Positions 33,910 through 42,802 of a stretch of DNA of 47,272 nucleotides are shown piece after piece. Both the position numbers and the translations under genes were made by a program. Each line of letters starts with the position of its first letter. Positions within the stretch are counted from its first letter, which is position 1. This stretch comes from Brevundimonas sp. UBA5713. GTDB lineage: Bacteria > Pseudomonadota > Alphaproteobacteria > Caulobacterales > Caulobacteraceae. The notes beneath the pieces are model-generated. The model searched no databases. It was not told the origin of the DNA and saw only the letters and a list, made by a program, of their open reading frames with translations. The stretch lies in contig NZ_DIGV01000030.1 of NCBI RefSeq assembly GCF_002419815.1, positions 1-47,272 of the forward strand. Direction: 5' to 3'.

Positions 33910-34032
33910 GAACGGTTCCGGGCGCGCCTTTCGTGGTGGATTCAGGCCACAAACAAGGTAACCAATGCCTATGGCTTACCACTAGGAAAACGTGGGAACA
34001 AATAAGCTAAGCCGTATTTGGAGGGATACGTT

Positions 34033-34803
34033 ATGGAATTGTTCGATCTGTCGGGGAAGGTCGCGATTATTACCGGCTCGTCGAAGGGCATCGGCAAGGC
34101 GATTGCCGAGCGTCTGGCCGAACACGGGGCCAAGGTGGTGATCTCGTCGCGCAAGGCGGGGCCGTGCGAAGAGGTGGCTGTCGCCATCAATGAGAAATAC
34201 GGCGAAGGCCGCGCCATCGCCATTCCGGCCAACATCGCCTCGAAGGAAGAGTTGAAGCGTCTGGTGGACGACACGCGCACCGCCTTCGGCCAGATCGACA
34301 TTCTGGTCTGTAACGCCGCCACCAACCCCTATGCCGGTCCGATGGCAGGTATTTCCGACGACCAGTTCGGCAAGATTTTGCAGAACAACATCGTCTCCAA
34401 CCACTGGCTGATCCAGATGGTCGCGCCCGAGATGCTGGAGCGTAAGGACGGCTCGATTCTGATCATTTCGTCCATCGGCGGCCTGCGTGGCAACGCCCTG
34501 ATCGGGGCCTACAACGTCTCCAAGGCAGCCGATATGCAGTTGGCGCGCAATTTGGCTGTTGAATATGGGCCACACAATGTGCGGGTGAACTGCATCGCGC
34601 CCGGCCTCGTAAAGACTGATTTTGCTCGATATCTTTGGGAAGACGAGAAAACCCTAAAGTCGGTCACCGAACCGGCACCTTTGAAAAGAATAGGGATGCC
34701 GGATGAAATCGCCGGCACGGCAGTCTATTTGTGCAGTCCCGCGTCGGCCTATGTGACAGGCCAGACGCTTGTCGTGGACGGCGGATTGACGATTGCCTGG
34801 TGA
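34033..34803 (+). CDS. Short-chain dehydrogenase/reductase, FabG-like
   Basis: A 256-aa SDR starting at the ATG at 34033 (GGAGGG seven bases upstream). It has the cofactor motif TGSSKGIG (residues 14-21), CNAA replacing NNAG, catalytic Tyr160 and Lys164 (YNVSK), and the C-terminal signature GQTLVVDGGLTIAW. Members of this subgroup act on acyl-CoA or small carbonyls; the substrate is unknown. The end overlaps the start of the acyltransferase gene by 11 bases, so the two are coupled. Confidence 0.9.
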   Translation: MELFDLSGKVAIITGSSKGIGKAIAERLAEHGAKVVISSRKAGPCEEVAVAINEKYGEGRAIAIPANIASKEELKRLVDDTRTAFGQIDILVCNAATNPYAGPMAGISDDQFGKILQNNIVSNHWLIQMVAPEMLERKDGSILIISSIGGLRGNALIGAYNVSKAADMQLARNLAVEYGPHNVRVNCIAPGLVKTDFARYLWEDEKTLKSVTEPAPLKRIGMPDEIAGTAVYLCSPASAYVTGQTLVVDGGLTIAW

Positions 34804-35728
34804 TAAAAAGCCCGAAGTTTCCTTCGGTCAGGACCTGATATGGCGGATTCAGTCCGCCGCGTTTTCGGGTCTGTTCTTCGTGCTGCGTCTGCTGGGGGTC
34901 GATGGTGCATCGGCCTTCGGCGGTGGCCTCTTGCGTGTTCTGGGGCCTCTGACGGGGACCCAGAAGACAGTACTGCGTAATCTCAAGATCGCCTTCCCCA
35001 ATATGCCGGAGGCCGAGCGCCAGCGTCTGGCGCGCGACCAGTGGGAACTGACGGGCCGCACCTTTGCCGAACTGGCGGTGATGGACCGCCTGACGCCTGA
35101 AAGCGGGCGTGTCGAAGTGGTGGGGCTGGAGCGGCTGCATGCGGTGCGTGACAGCGGCAAGCCGGTGGTGCTGATTTCGGGCCACATCGCTAATTTCGAA
35201 GTCATGGCAGCGGTCATCATGCACGCGGGCGTACCGTGTCAGGTGACCTATCGCGCGGCCAACAACCCTTACGTGGATGCCAAGATCCGCGAGGCGCGCG
35301 CCCGCTATGGCATCCGCCTGTTTGCGCCCAAGGGCGACGGCACGCGCGAGCTGGTGCAGGGTATGAAGCGCGGCGATTCCATCGCCCTGCTGGTGGACCA
35401 GAAATACAATGAAGGCCCCGAGGTCGAGTTCTTCGGAGAGCCGGTGAACGCCTCGCCGGGCGCGGCGCGTCTGGCCCGCAAATTCGGCACCGTTATGCTG
35501 CCGCTGTCGGTGGTGCGTCTGAAGGGCGCGCGTTTCCGCGTAACGGCGCATGAGCCGATCGCCATTGCCGATTCCGGCGACAAGAATGCCGACATTCTGG
35601 AAGGCATTCAGGCGGCTAACCGCTTTGTCGAGGACCGCGTGCGGGAAAATCCGGTGGACTGGTTCTGGGTCCACAAGCGCTGGCCGCAAAAGGTCTATGA
35701 CCGCGTGATCGCCGAGGAGAAGGCTTAG
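34793..35728 (+). CDS. LpxL/HtrB-type lipid acyltransferase
   Basis: A 311-aa membrane-associated acyltransferase with an N-terminal hydrophobic stretch (residues 18-40), NLKIAFP near the start, and the HX4E catalytic motif GHIANFE (His131, Glu136). The later DQKYNEGPEVEFFG and NPVDWFWVHKRWP segments are typical of the lauroyl/myristoyl transferases of lipid A. The chosen start is the TTG at 34793, which has GGCGGA upstream and lies inside the SDR gene; no in-frame ATG exists near. It probably adds secondary acyl chains to lipid A, but a lysophospholipid role cannot be excluded. Confidence 0.88.
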   Translation: MPGDKKPEVSFGQDLIWRIQSAAFSGLFFVLRLLGVDGASAFGGGLLRVLGPLTGTQKTVLRNLKIAFPNMPEAERQRLARDQWELTGRTFAELAVMDRLTPESGRVEVVGLERLHAVRDSGKPVVLISGHIANFEVMAAVIMHAGVPCQVTYRAANNPYVDAKIREARARYGIRLFAPKGDGTRELVQGMKRGDSIALLVDQKYNEGPEVEFFGEPVNASPGAARLARKFGTVMLPLSVVRLKGARFRVTAHEPIAIADSGDKNADILEGIQAANRFVEDRVRENPVDWFWVHKRWPQKVYDRVIAEEKA

Positions 35729-35739
35729 GGCTTAAAGCC

Positions 35740-36252
35740 TTAAGGCAAGGCGTCGATAACCACTTCGGTGTCGGTGGTGCGGCGGAAGGGGCCAGTATAG
35801 TCTGCGGCGTTGAGGCGTCGCCGGTCCGGCCCGAAATAGTCACCTGACCGCACAAAGGCGCGGGGGCGCAGGATCACGGCCTCGATCCGTTTGAACAAAG
35901 ACACGCTGTCTACCGGCTTGGCCACAAACTCAGTGACGCCCGCATCGCGCGCACCAGTGACGCGGCTGCGCTCCGAATGGCCGGTCATCATAATCACTGG
36001 CAGATAGGGATTGGGGCTATCGTCGTCGTGGCGCAAATGCCGCGTCAGGGCCACCCCGTCCATCGGCGGCATCCGGAAATCGACGATGGCGATATCGACC
36101 GAAGACTGTCGCAACCACGACAAAGCCTGCGGCCCGCTTTCGGCCTCTGACACACGACCAATGCCCACAGCGCGAAGCATGGTCGAGACGATGGTCCGCA
36201 TGTTCGGATTATCGTCCACCACAAGCACGTGAAGATTGGCCAGCCCCGTCAT
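35740..36252 (-). CDS. CheY-like response regulator with Arg-rich C-terminal tail
   Basis: A 170-aa single-domain regulator: receiver residues 1-130 with acidic pair Asp13-Asp14, phospho-acceptor Asp58 in VDFRMP, Thr in MMTGHS, and Lys in AKPVD. After the receiver comes a tail with GDYFGPDRRR and TGPFRR, two copies of a Gly-Pro-x-x-Arg-Arg pattern. Such tails follow many alphaproteobacterial CheY-like proteins; no DNA-binding domain is present. The start overlaps the stop of the DUF2093 gene (ATGA), so they are co-translated. Confidence 0.9.
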   Translation of the reverse strand: MTGLANLHVLVVDDNPNMRTIVSTMLRAVGIGRVSEAESGPQALSWLRQSSVDIAIVDFRMPPMDGVALTRHLRHDDDSPNPYLPVIMMTGHSERSRVTGARDAGVTEFVAKPVDSVSLFKRIEAVILRPRAFVRSGDYFGPDRRRLNAADYTGPFRRTTDTEVVIDALP

Positions 36253-36458
36253 CCGGTTACAACGCCCTTGGCCTGCAGATATTGCAATGGCCCCAGATAG
36301 GCTTCCTGCGCCTCGACCGACCAGTAACGCAGACGCGACAGCGGAACCGCCTCACCCGTGACGGCGCAGCGCACATGGGTGCCGGGAGACATCACCAGAA
36401 ACTCGCCATCGCCAAAATGCAGGACGGCGGCTTTGTCGTTTGCGAAAACTTGGGTCAT
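36249..36458 (-). CDS. DUF2093 family small protein
   Basis: A 69-aa protein from the ATG at 36458; a longer in-frame start at 36506 would add a Pro/His-rich stretch atypical of the family. The sequence AVLHFGDGEFLVMSPGTHVRCAVTGEAVPLSRLRYWSVEAQEAY (key part) matches DUF2093, a small alphaproteobacterial family of unknown role, including the CAVTG and LRYWSV segments. No strong ribosome binding site is seen. It overlaps by four bases the start of the response regulator. Confidence 0.85.
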   Translation of the reverse strand: MTQVFANDKAAVLHFGDGEFLVMSPGTHVRCAVTGEAVPLSRLRYWSVEAQEAYLGPLQYLQAKGVVTG

Positions 36459-36539
36459 GGAGGGGTGAGTATGGGAGGGCAGGGACGGATGACGAATCGG
36501 TGTCATCCGAAAGGCCACTCTAGGTGCAGGAGGGGACAG

Positions 36540-37712
36540 ATGAAACGTTCAACATGGGCAGGCCTGATGGCTGGAGTCGCGGTCCTCACAACGAGCCCCT
36601 CGATGGCGCAGGATGCGGGACTTAAGCCGTCGGTCCGGGACTGGGGCCGAGCGCCCGGTGTGCTGCCGACAGGTCCCTTGAATGCCATCACCGACGTCGA
36701 GGGCGTGCGCGTGGGGCAGGTGACGCTGAACCACGGTGCAGGCGTGCGCACCGGCGTAACCGCCATTATCCCGCACGGCGGAGATGTGTTTCGCGACCGC
36801 GTTCCGGCGGCGCTGAAGGTCGCCAATGGCTATGGCAAGCTGGCGGGTGCTACCCAGATCAGGGAACTGGGCGAGCTGGAAACCCCCATCGTCCTGACCA
36901 ATACCCTGTCGGTGGCGGCGGCCATGGAAGGCATCATCCGATGGACGCTGGACCAGCCGGGGCATGAGGACATCCGCTCGGTCAACGCTGTGGTGGGCGA
37001 GACCAATGACGGCGGTCTGAACGACATTCGCGGCCTGCATGTCACGCCTGCACACGTGATCGAGGCGATCACCACGGCGCGCACAGGCCCTGTGGCCGAG
37101 GGTGCGGTGGGCGCTGGTACGGGCACCATCGCCTTTGGCTTCAAGGGCGGGATCGGAACCTCATCGCGTCGTCTGCCGCGCAGCCTTGGCGGGCATACGG
37201 TGGGGGTGCTGGTGCAGTCCAACTATGGCGGGCTGCTGACCATCGACGGCGTGCCGGTGGGGGCTGAAATCGGACGCTATTATCTGAAGGACGCTGTGGA
37301 GGCCGAAAAGCCGGACGGTTCCATCATGATCATCGTGGCGACAGATGCGCCCTTGTCGGACCGCAATCTGGAGAGGTTGGCCGAGCGAACCTTTGCGGGA
37401 CTGGCGCGCACGGGGGCGGCCTATTCCAATGGCTCGGGCGACTACGCCATCGCCTTTTCGACGGCTGAGAGCGTGCGCCGTACCCCCGAGCGTCGCGAGG
37501 GGCTGGCCAATTATGAAGACTGGCCAAACGACCGGATGTCGCCGCTGTTCGTTGCCGTGGCCGAGGCGACCGAAGAGGCTATCCTCAACTCCATGCTGCG
37601 AGCCGAGACGGTGCGCTCGGTCGTCAATGGCCGCGAGGTCGTGATCGAGGCGCTGGACGGCGAACAGGTGCGGCAAATTCTGGATCGCGCCCGTCCGTTA
37701 TCGGCCCGTTAG
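36540..37712 (+). CDS. Exported P1 family peptidase (DmpA-like)
   Basis: A 390-aa protein with a signal peptide to about residue 23 (ending SMAQ). P1 peptidases such as DmpA are N-terminal nucleophile aminopeptidases that cleave themselves before a Ser. Here that site is probably Gly260-Ser261 in PDGSIMIIVATDAPL. Other family blocks are ITDVEGVRVGQVTL, GTGTIAFGFKGGIGTSSR and VGVLVQSNYGG. AGGAGG precedes the ATG at 36540. It converges with xseA with a four-base overlap. The predicted periplasmic site is inferred from the signal peptide. Confidence 0.93.
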   Translation: MKRSTWAGLMAGVAVLTTSPSMAQDAGLKPSVRDWGRAPGVLPTGPLNAITDVEGVRVGQVTLNHGAGVRTGVTAIIPHGGDVFRDRVPAALKVANGYGKLAGATQIRELGELETPIVLTNTLSVAAAMEGIIRWTLDQPGHEDIRSVNAVVGETNDGGLNDIRGLHVTPAHVIEAITTARTGPVAEGAVGAGTGTIAFGFKGGIGTSSRRLPRSLGGHTVGVLVQSNYGGLLTIDGVPVGAEIGRYYLKDAVEAEKPDGSIMIIVATDAPLSDRNLERLAERTFAGLARTGAAYSNGSGDYAIAFSTAESVRRTPERREGLANYEDWPNDRMSPLFVAVAEATEEAILNSMLRAETVRSVVNGREVVIEALDGEQVRQILDRARPLSAR

Positions 37713-39340
37713 AATAGGGTGCCCTGTTCGGTCGGCGGGATAGGCTTGGGCTTGGCGGGCTTTGGGGTTGGTTTTGGCGTAGTTTGAGGTGCGGGAGGCG
37801 CGGTGTCCGTGCCGCCTGTGCCGATCACCGCCGGTCGCTGGCCATCGCCGAATATCAGAGACACCTGCTGGCCCTCGGCCAGTTTGGCGGCTGAGGTGAT
37901 CCACTGGCCGTCTGAATCCTCGACGCGGGCAAAGCCGGGCTTGGGACGGGCAGGGTCATTAGCCGCCAGCGCGCGGCTGAGGGCGTTCAGCCGATCCTGA
38001 TCGCGGCTTAAACGGCGCTCCACCGCAGGGCGCAGGCGCAGGTCGATGGCCCCCAGACGCTCGCCCACATATTCCATCTTGCGATCCAACGAGGCGCGGC
38101 TGAGTTTTCCGGCTACGCGCGACAGGGCGTGTTCGTGATGGGTGGCGTTGCGTTGCAGGGCGGCACCCAGACGTTGGGCCACCGCTTGCAGACGATCATC
38201 GCGGCGCTCGATCGGGCGGTGCAGCAAGGCGGGCGACAGTCGCGCGGACACCCGTGTCAGGCGCTTTTCGTGGACGCTGGCGTTGCGATGCAGGGCAGAG
38301 CCCAGACGGCTGGAGGCCAGATCAAGCCGTTGCTGCGGCAGGGCCAGCAGGTCTTCGGGGCGGCTGGGCAGGCCACGCGCGACGGACAACAGGCGCGTGC
38401 GGCGATCATCCAGCAGGCGCGCGCCCGAACGGCGCAGGCGAGTCTCAAGGTCTGACAGGCCCCATTGCAGTTCGGCCAGAACAGGCGTGGCCATTTCGGC
38501 GGCACCCGTCGGCGTAGGCGCGCGGCGATCGGAGACAAAGTCGATCAGGGTGGTGTCGGTTTCGTGCCCCACAGCCGAGATGATGGGGATACGGGCCTCG
38601 GCCACGGTTCGGGCCAACTGCTCGTCGTTAAAGCCCCACAGGTCCTCCACCGAGCCACCGCCGCGCGCGACGATCAGCAGATCGGGGCGCGGGATCGCTC
38701 CGTCCGCTGTCATGGCATCAAAGCCGCGAATGGCGTTGGACACCTGTTTGGCGGCCGCCTCGCCCTGAACGATCACCGGCCAGACAATGACGCGGCACGG
38801 CCAGCGGTCGCTGATACGATGCAGGATATCGCGAATGACCGCGCCGGTCGGGCTGGTGATCACACCGATAGTGGCGGGAAAGGCGGGCAGGGCCTTTTTG
38901 CGCGACGGCTCGAACAGGCCCTCTTCACGCAGGCGCGCCTTGATGCGCTCCAGCTGGGCCAGCAGCGCACCTGCGCCCGCCGGCTCCATGCTTTCAATGA
39001 CGATCTGATAGGAGGATCGCGCAGGGTAGGATGTGATCTTGCCGGTGACGATGACCTCAAGGCCGGTTTCCGGCTGGGCCGAGAGCGTGCGGACCACGCC
39101 CTTCCAGATCACACCGTCAATCGCCGCCTTGTCGTCCTTCAGCGTCAGATAGACGTGGCCGGACGAGTGACGCGTGACCTTGGAGATTTCGCCCCGGATA
39201 CGCACATGACCAAAGCGGTCTTCCAGCGTGCGCTTCAGCGCAAAGCTCAGCTCCGAGATGGACAGCGGCGGATTGTTGTCGCGCGCGACCGGCTGCTCGA
39301 CCGGCGCGGCACCCTCAAAGGCGTAATCATCGGAGCTCAT
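37709..39340 (-). CDS. xseA: Exodeoxyribonuclease VII large subunit
   Basis: XseA, with XseB, degrades single-stranded DNA. The 543-aa protein has the N-terminal OB-fold (SISELSFALKRTLED...VRIRGEISKV), the catalytic region with IGVITSPTGAVIRDI and VARGGGSVEDLWGFNDE and GHETDTTLIDFVSD, then a long Arg-rich coiled-coil region and a Pro/Lys-rich tail. No xseB is in the window. Length is at the long end because of the tail. Confidence 0.96.
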   Translation of the reverse strand: MSSDDYAFEGAAPVEQPVARDNNPPLSISELSFALKRTLEDRFGHVRIRGEISKVTRHSSGHVYLTLKDDKAAIDGVIWKGVVRTLSAQPETGLEVIVTGKITSYPARSSYQIVIESMEPAGAGALLAQLERIKARLREEGLFEPSRKKALPAFPATIGVITSPTGAVIRDILHRISDRWPCRVIVWPVIVQGEAAAKQVSNAIRGFDAMTADGAIPRPDLLIVARGGGSVEDLWGFNDEQLARTVAEARIPIISAVGHETDTTLIDFVSDRRAPTPTGAAEMATPVLAELQWGLSDLETRLRRSGARLLDDRRTRLLSVARGLPSRPEDLLALPQQRLDLASSRLGSALHRNASVHEKRLTRVSARLSPALLHRPIERRDDRLQAVAQRLGAALQRNATHHEHALSRVAGKLSRASLDRKMEYVGERLGAIDLRLRPAVERRLSRDQDRLNALSRALAANDPARPKPGFARVEDSDGQWITSAAKLAEGQQVSLIFGDGQRPAVIGTGGTDTAPPAPQTTPKPTPKPAKPKPIPPTEQGTLF

Positions 39341-39439
39341 GGCCCTAGCCTAACCTGATGCGAGGCGAACGGGAACGGTGTGTGCGGCCCTTTCGTTGGA
39401 TCAGGGCAAGCGGAACAGAAAACAACAAGGACTTCACCC

Positions 39440-39871
39440 ATGCGATCCATGACATTGATTCTGGCCAGTACGGCGGCTTTGGCTCTGGCAGCCTGCGGCG
39501 ACAACCGCACCGATGACGTGGTGCAGGCGCCTGCCGCAGGTGGTGCGGCGCAACCTGTCACCGAACAACAGGCTGATACAGCGACAGCGGAAACTGCCCT
39601 CGCACTGGGTATGACGCGCAAGGCGCTGGAGGATGCCGATCTGGTGTCGGGTGCGGGTGTCCAACTGGGCGAAGTCGAGAGCCTGCTGATGGATGCGCAG
39701 GGCAAGGTGACCCATCTGATCGTCGAGCTGGAAGGCCAGAACGATGTGAAGGTGCAACTGCCTATCGACAAGGTGACGGCCTACACCGCGCCCAATAGCA
39801 CCGATCAGGACCTGAAGACCGATCTGACATCCGCCGAACTGGTGGCCCTGCCCAAGGCGGTGGTGCGCTAA
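39440..39871 (+). CDS. PRC-barrel domain lipoprotein
   Basis: A 143-aa protein with a signal peptide and lipobox LAAC (Cys19), an Ala/Gln/Thr-rich spacer to about residue 55, and a PRC-barrel-like domain (GAGVQLGEVESLLMDAQGKVTHLIVELEG). Such domains bind other proteins or RNA; the role here is unknown. AAGGA precedes the ATG at 39440. It lies 60 bases upstream of purD on the same strand and might be cotranscribed. Confidence 0.82.
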   Translation: MRSMTLILASTAALALAACGDNRTDDVVQAPAAGGAAQPVTEQQADTATAETALALGMTRKALEDADLVSGAGVQLGEVESLLMDAQGKVTHLIVELEGQNDVKVQLPIDKVTAYTAPNSTDQDLKTDLTSAELVALPKAVVR

Positions 39872-39931
39872 TCCGGTCTTGGCCGAGCGCGGTGACTTGA
39901 CTGACGGACCAGAGACAGCCATTCGGCGAGT

Positions 39932-41209
39932 ATGAAAATCTTGCTCGTCGGATCGGGGGGGCGCGAGCACGCCCTGGCCTGGAAAATCTCCCAGTCACCG
40001 CGCCTGTCGCGGCTTGTCATCGCGCCGGGCAACCCCGGCATGGAAGCCCTCGGGGAGCTGCATCCCGATGTGAAGGCGACCGATGTGGCAGGGCTGGTGG
40101 CTCTGGCGCGCGAGATCGAAGCCGATCTGGTCGTGGTCGGCCCCGAGGCGGCGCTGGCTGAAGGTCTGGCCGATCAACTGGCTCGTCTGAACATCCCGTG
40201 CTTTGGCCCGTCGGCCAAGGCGGCGCAGCTGGAAACCTCCAAGGCGTTTTCCAAGGCGTTTCTGGCCCGTCACAACATCCCGACCGCGGGTTATGGCGTC
40301 TATGAGGATGTGGCCGAGGCCAAGGCGGCATTGGCAAACTATAGCGCGCCCTATGTGATCAAGGCCGATGGTCTGGCGGCTGGTAAGGGCGTGGCGATCA
40401 GCCCCGACCGTCAGGACGCCGAGGCCGAGATCGAGCGCATGCTGGGTGGCCGTTTCGGCAGCGCCGGTTCGCGCGTGGTCATCGAAGAGTTCATGGACGG
40501 CGAAGAGGGCAGCCTGTTTGCCCTGTCTGATGGCAAGCGCGCCGTTCTGTTCGGCGGTGCCCAAGACCACAAACGCGCTTTCGATGGCGATGCGGGCCCG
40601 AACACCGGCGGCATGGGGGCCTATTCGCCCGCGCCTGTGTTCACACCGGACTTTGTGCAAAAGGCCAACGATCTGATCGTTCAGCCGACCATCCAGAAGA
40701 TGGCCGAGGAAGGCACTCCCTATAAGGGCGTACTGTACGCTGGTCTGATGGCGACCGAACAAGGCCCCAAGGTGGTCGAGTTCAACGCTCGCTTCGGCGA
40801 TCCGGAATGTCAGGTGCTGATGATGCGCTTTGACGGGGACATCGTTCCGCTGTTGCTGGCCTGCGCCAAGGGCGACCTGTCGCAGGCTCCGGCTCCGCAG
40901 TTCAAACCGGGTGTGGTGATCACGGTGGTGATGGCCGCCAAGGGCTATCCGGACAGCCCGCTGGAAGGGTCGATCATCCGTGGGGCCGAGCAGGACTTTG
41001 GCCCGCACGTTCAAGTCTTCCACGCCGGCACCAAGCGCCGCGATGACGGCCAGCTTGTCGCCGCTGGCGGCCGCGTGCTGAACGTCTGTGCCTATGGCAA
41101 GGACGTGACCGAGGCGCGCGAGCGGGCCTATGAGGCGATTGCCAAGATCGACTGGCCGGGCGGGTTCAATCGCACCGACATCGGCTGGCGCGCCATTGGT
41201 CGCGAATAG
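39932..41209 (+). CDS. purD: Phosphoribosylamine-glycine ligase
   Basis: PurD joins glycine to phosphoribosylamine in purine synthesis. The 425-aa ATP-grasp enzyme shows the GSGGREHALAWK start, GPEAALAEGLAD, PYVIKADGLAAGKGV, the QDHKRAFDGDAGPNTGGMGAYSP signature (part cited) and FNARFGDPECQ metal-binding region. Length is standard. A strong terminator follows the stop. Confidence 0.98.
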   Translation: MKILLVGSGGREHALAWKISQSPRLSRLVIAPGNPGMEALGELHPDVKATDVAGLVALAREIEADLVVVGPEAALAEGLADQLARLNIPCFGPSAKAAQLETSKAFSKAFLARHNIPTAGYGVYEDVAEAKAALANYSAPYVIKADGLAAGKGVAISPDRQDAEAEIERMLGGRFGSAGSRVVIEEFMDGEEGSLFALSDGKRAVLFGGAQDHKRAFDGDAGPNTGGMGAYSPAPVFTPDFVQKANDLIVQPTIQKMAEEGTPYKGVLYAGLMATEQGPKVVEFNARFGDPECQVLMMRFDGDIVPLLLACAKGDLSQAPAPQFKPGVVITVVMAAKGYPDSPLEGSIIRGAEQDFGPHVQVFHAGTKRRDDGQLVAAGGRVLNVCAYGKDVTEARERAYEAIAKIDWPGGFNRTDIGWRAIGRE

Positions 41210-41216
41210 GATCAAG

Positions 41217-41247
41217 GGGGAAGGTTTCGGCCTTCCCCTTTTTCTTT
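41217..41247 (+). terminator. Intrinsic terminator of purD
   Basis: GGGGAAGG and CCTTCCCC form a perfect eight-base stem around TTTCGG, followed by TTTTTCTTT. It reaches into the stop codon of the convergent L,D-transpeptidase gene. Confidence 0.9.
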
Positions 41248-41938
41248 AGTTCATCGCGAACAGCAGGCGACCTTCGCCCATGCGTTCACGCAGAGCCTGA
41301 AGGTCGGCATGGCTGCAGGAGAAGCAGCCGTAGGAGCGGCCCAGCTTGCCCTGGGTTTGCAGGAAGCTGGGCTCGGCATAGTCTGCGCCGTGGATGATGA
41401 TGGCGCGTTGGCGGGCCAGATTGTTGGAATACTCCAGCCCATCCAGCAATACGTTCGGCCCTTGCTGCGGCCCCCATGAAGGGCCGGCGGTCGCATAGGC
41501 TCCGATGGACGACATATAGCTTTCCGGCTCATTGGAGAAACGCTCGGCATAGCCGGAGTGTGCCGGATCGGAACCGCGCCCGTGGCTGGTACGATAGGCC
41601 GTCACCCAACCGCCCAGCAGGTCGACTTCATAAAGTCGCTCTTCGCCGGAAAACTTCTGGAAATCGACCAGATACATGCGATCGCGCAGGGGAATGCGGT
41701 GACCGTGAGTGTCCAGTGCGGCGCGGGCGCGGGCCATCAGGTCCGGGCGTACGATGCGATAGGGGTCGATCACCGGCCCGCGTGCCGCTACGGCAGTCAC
41801 TGGCGCAGGCGGTGGAGGCGTCGCACTCGGATAGGCCGCATAGGCCTGAAGGCGGGGATCCAGTGCAGGGGGCACCGAGGCACATCCCGCCAGTACAGCC
41901 GAACCACCAAGGATCAATCCGCGTCGCGATAGCTTCAT
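41246..41938 (-). CDS. Murein L,D-transpeptidase-like lipoprotein (YkuD_2 type)
   Basis: A 230-aa protein starting at the ATG at 41938, with an Arg-Arg followed by hydrophobic residues and a lipobox LAGC (Cys19). After a Pro/Ala-rich linker, the catalytic domain has LVDFQKFSGEERLYEVDLL, IIIHGADY and the SYGC active-site Cys205, with a second Cys208. This is the pattern of the murein L,D-transpeptidase catalytic-domain family, which cross-links or trims peptidoglycan. An upstream in-frame start exists at 41956. Confidence 0.87.
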   Translation of the reverse strand: MKLSRRGLILGGSAVLAGCASVPPALDPRLQAYAAYPSATPPPPAPVTAVAARGPVIDPYRIVRPDLMARARAALDTHGHRIPLRDRMYLVDFQKFSGEERLYEVDLLGGWVTAYRTSHGRGSDPAHSGYAERFSNEPESYMSSIGAYATAGPSWGPQQGPNVLLDGLEYSNNLARQRAIIIHGADYAEPSFLQTQGKLGRSYGCFSCSHADLQALRERMGEGRLLFAMN

Positions 41939-42292
41939 TCGCCAAACCCTCGACAAACAGGAACAGCCCTATTGATGGGTGATGTGACCAGGTGATTTCA
42001 AGCTAAGCCATTAGATGATACAGAAATCATGCTGTCAGCTACTTCGAAGATGGTCGAAAATGTGAGCTTAGCTGTGAATATATCGTTGATATCTTTAACG
42101 AGAATTAATCGCGTTTTCCTGTGTTTGTTCTGAAAATAGTCTCAGTTCTTTACTATTAAGTTCGATCTGTGGCGAAAACTGTCGTCACCTTCGGCCTGTT
42201 TCACGTTTCTGTGAACGCGGGAACCTTATGACTTGTCACGCATAACCGTGCGCCGCTTGTCAGCTTTGCCATTTGATAGTTTGATACATTCT
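41939..42292. other. AT-rich intergenic region
   Basis: About 350 bases between two divergent lipoprotein-type genes, markedly richer in A/T than the genes around it. It contains a separated eight-base inverted repeat (AGCTAAGC at 42001-42008 and GCTTAGCT at 42066-42073) and a TTAA-N6-TTAA pair near 42095-42108 that misses the CtrA spacing by one base. No reading frame of interest was seen. It should hold the promoters of both neighbours. Confidence 0.5.
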
Positions 42293-42802
42293 ATGATCCG
42301 ACTTCACCGTAACGATTTCTGCCTGGTTTCAGTGTTCGGCTTGGCCGTTGCGCTTTCTGCTTGTGCGTCCAAGCCGGAGTTGACTGTGGAACGGGCACCG
42401 CTTCAGCCGACGGATGTCAAACAGGTCCAGATACTGACCGAGGATGCGGACCCCCGAGCCGTCGATGCTGTGCGCACGGCACTGGAAGCTCAAGGGGCTT
42501 CCGTGGCCGAGACGGGCTGGCTGGTCGAGGCGGCCTTGGCCGTCCGTCCGGTCACTGTCGGCGGCTTTAGCGATGCGCAGGCCCATGCCGGGGAATGGAC
42601 AGAAGCCCCCCGTCGCAGCGGTGCCCGACGCGGCAGAAACTTGCATACCCTGACCGTGGTCATGAGCCAGATCGAGGGGGCAGAGCGTCGGACGGCGCAG
42701 GTTTCCGCGCGCCATGATGATGCGGTGACATCGCCTGAGCTGTTAGCCCAGTTGGCCGCGTCTGCCGCCGACGCCGTCATGCATGGCCAACAGCCGGACT
42801 GA
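42293..42802 (+). CDS. Putative lipoprotein of unknown function
   Basis: A 169-aa protein with signal peptide and lipobox LSAC (Cys24) when started at the ATG at 42293; the longer frame from 42233 lacks a suitable N-terminus. The mature domain has alternating strands and helices (VKQVQILTEDADPRAVDAVRTALEAQG, then VVMSQIEGAERRTAQVSARHDD) and probably lies in the periplasm. The ribosome binding site is weak. It ends next to the stop of the CHASE2 kinase gene, convergent to it. The function is unknown. Confidence 0.75.
   Translation: MIRLHRNDFCLVSVFGLAVALSACASKPELTVERAPLQPTDVKQVQILTEDADPRAVDAVRTALEAQGASVAETGWLVEAALAVRPVTVGGFSDAQAHAGEWTEAPRRSGARRGRNLHTLTVVMSQIEGAERRTAQVSARHDDAVTSPELLAQLAASAADAVMHGQQPD

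Noticed and set aside
42095..42108. TTAA-N6-TTAA pair in the AT-rich gap before the lipoprotein gene
   Set aside because: One base short of the CtrA spacing and in an AT-rich region where TTAA is frequent by chance.
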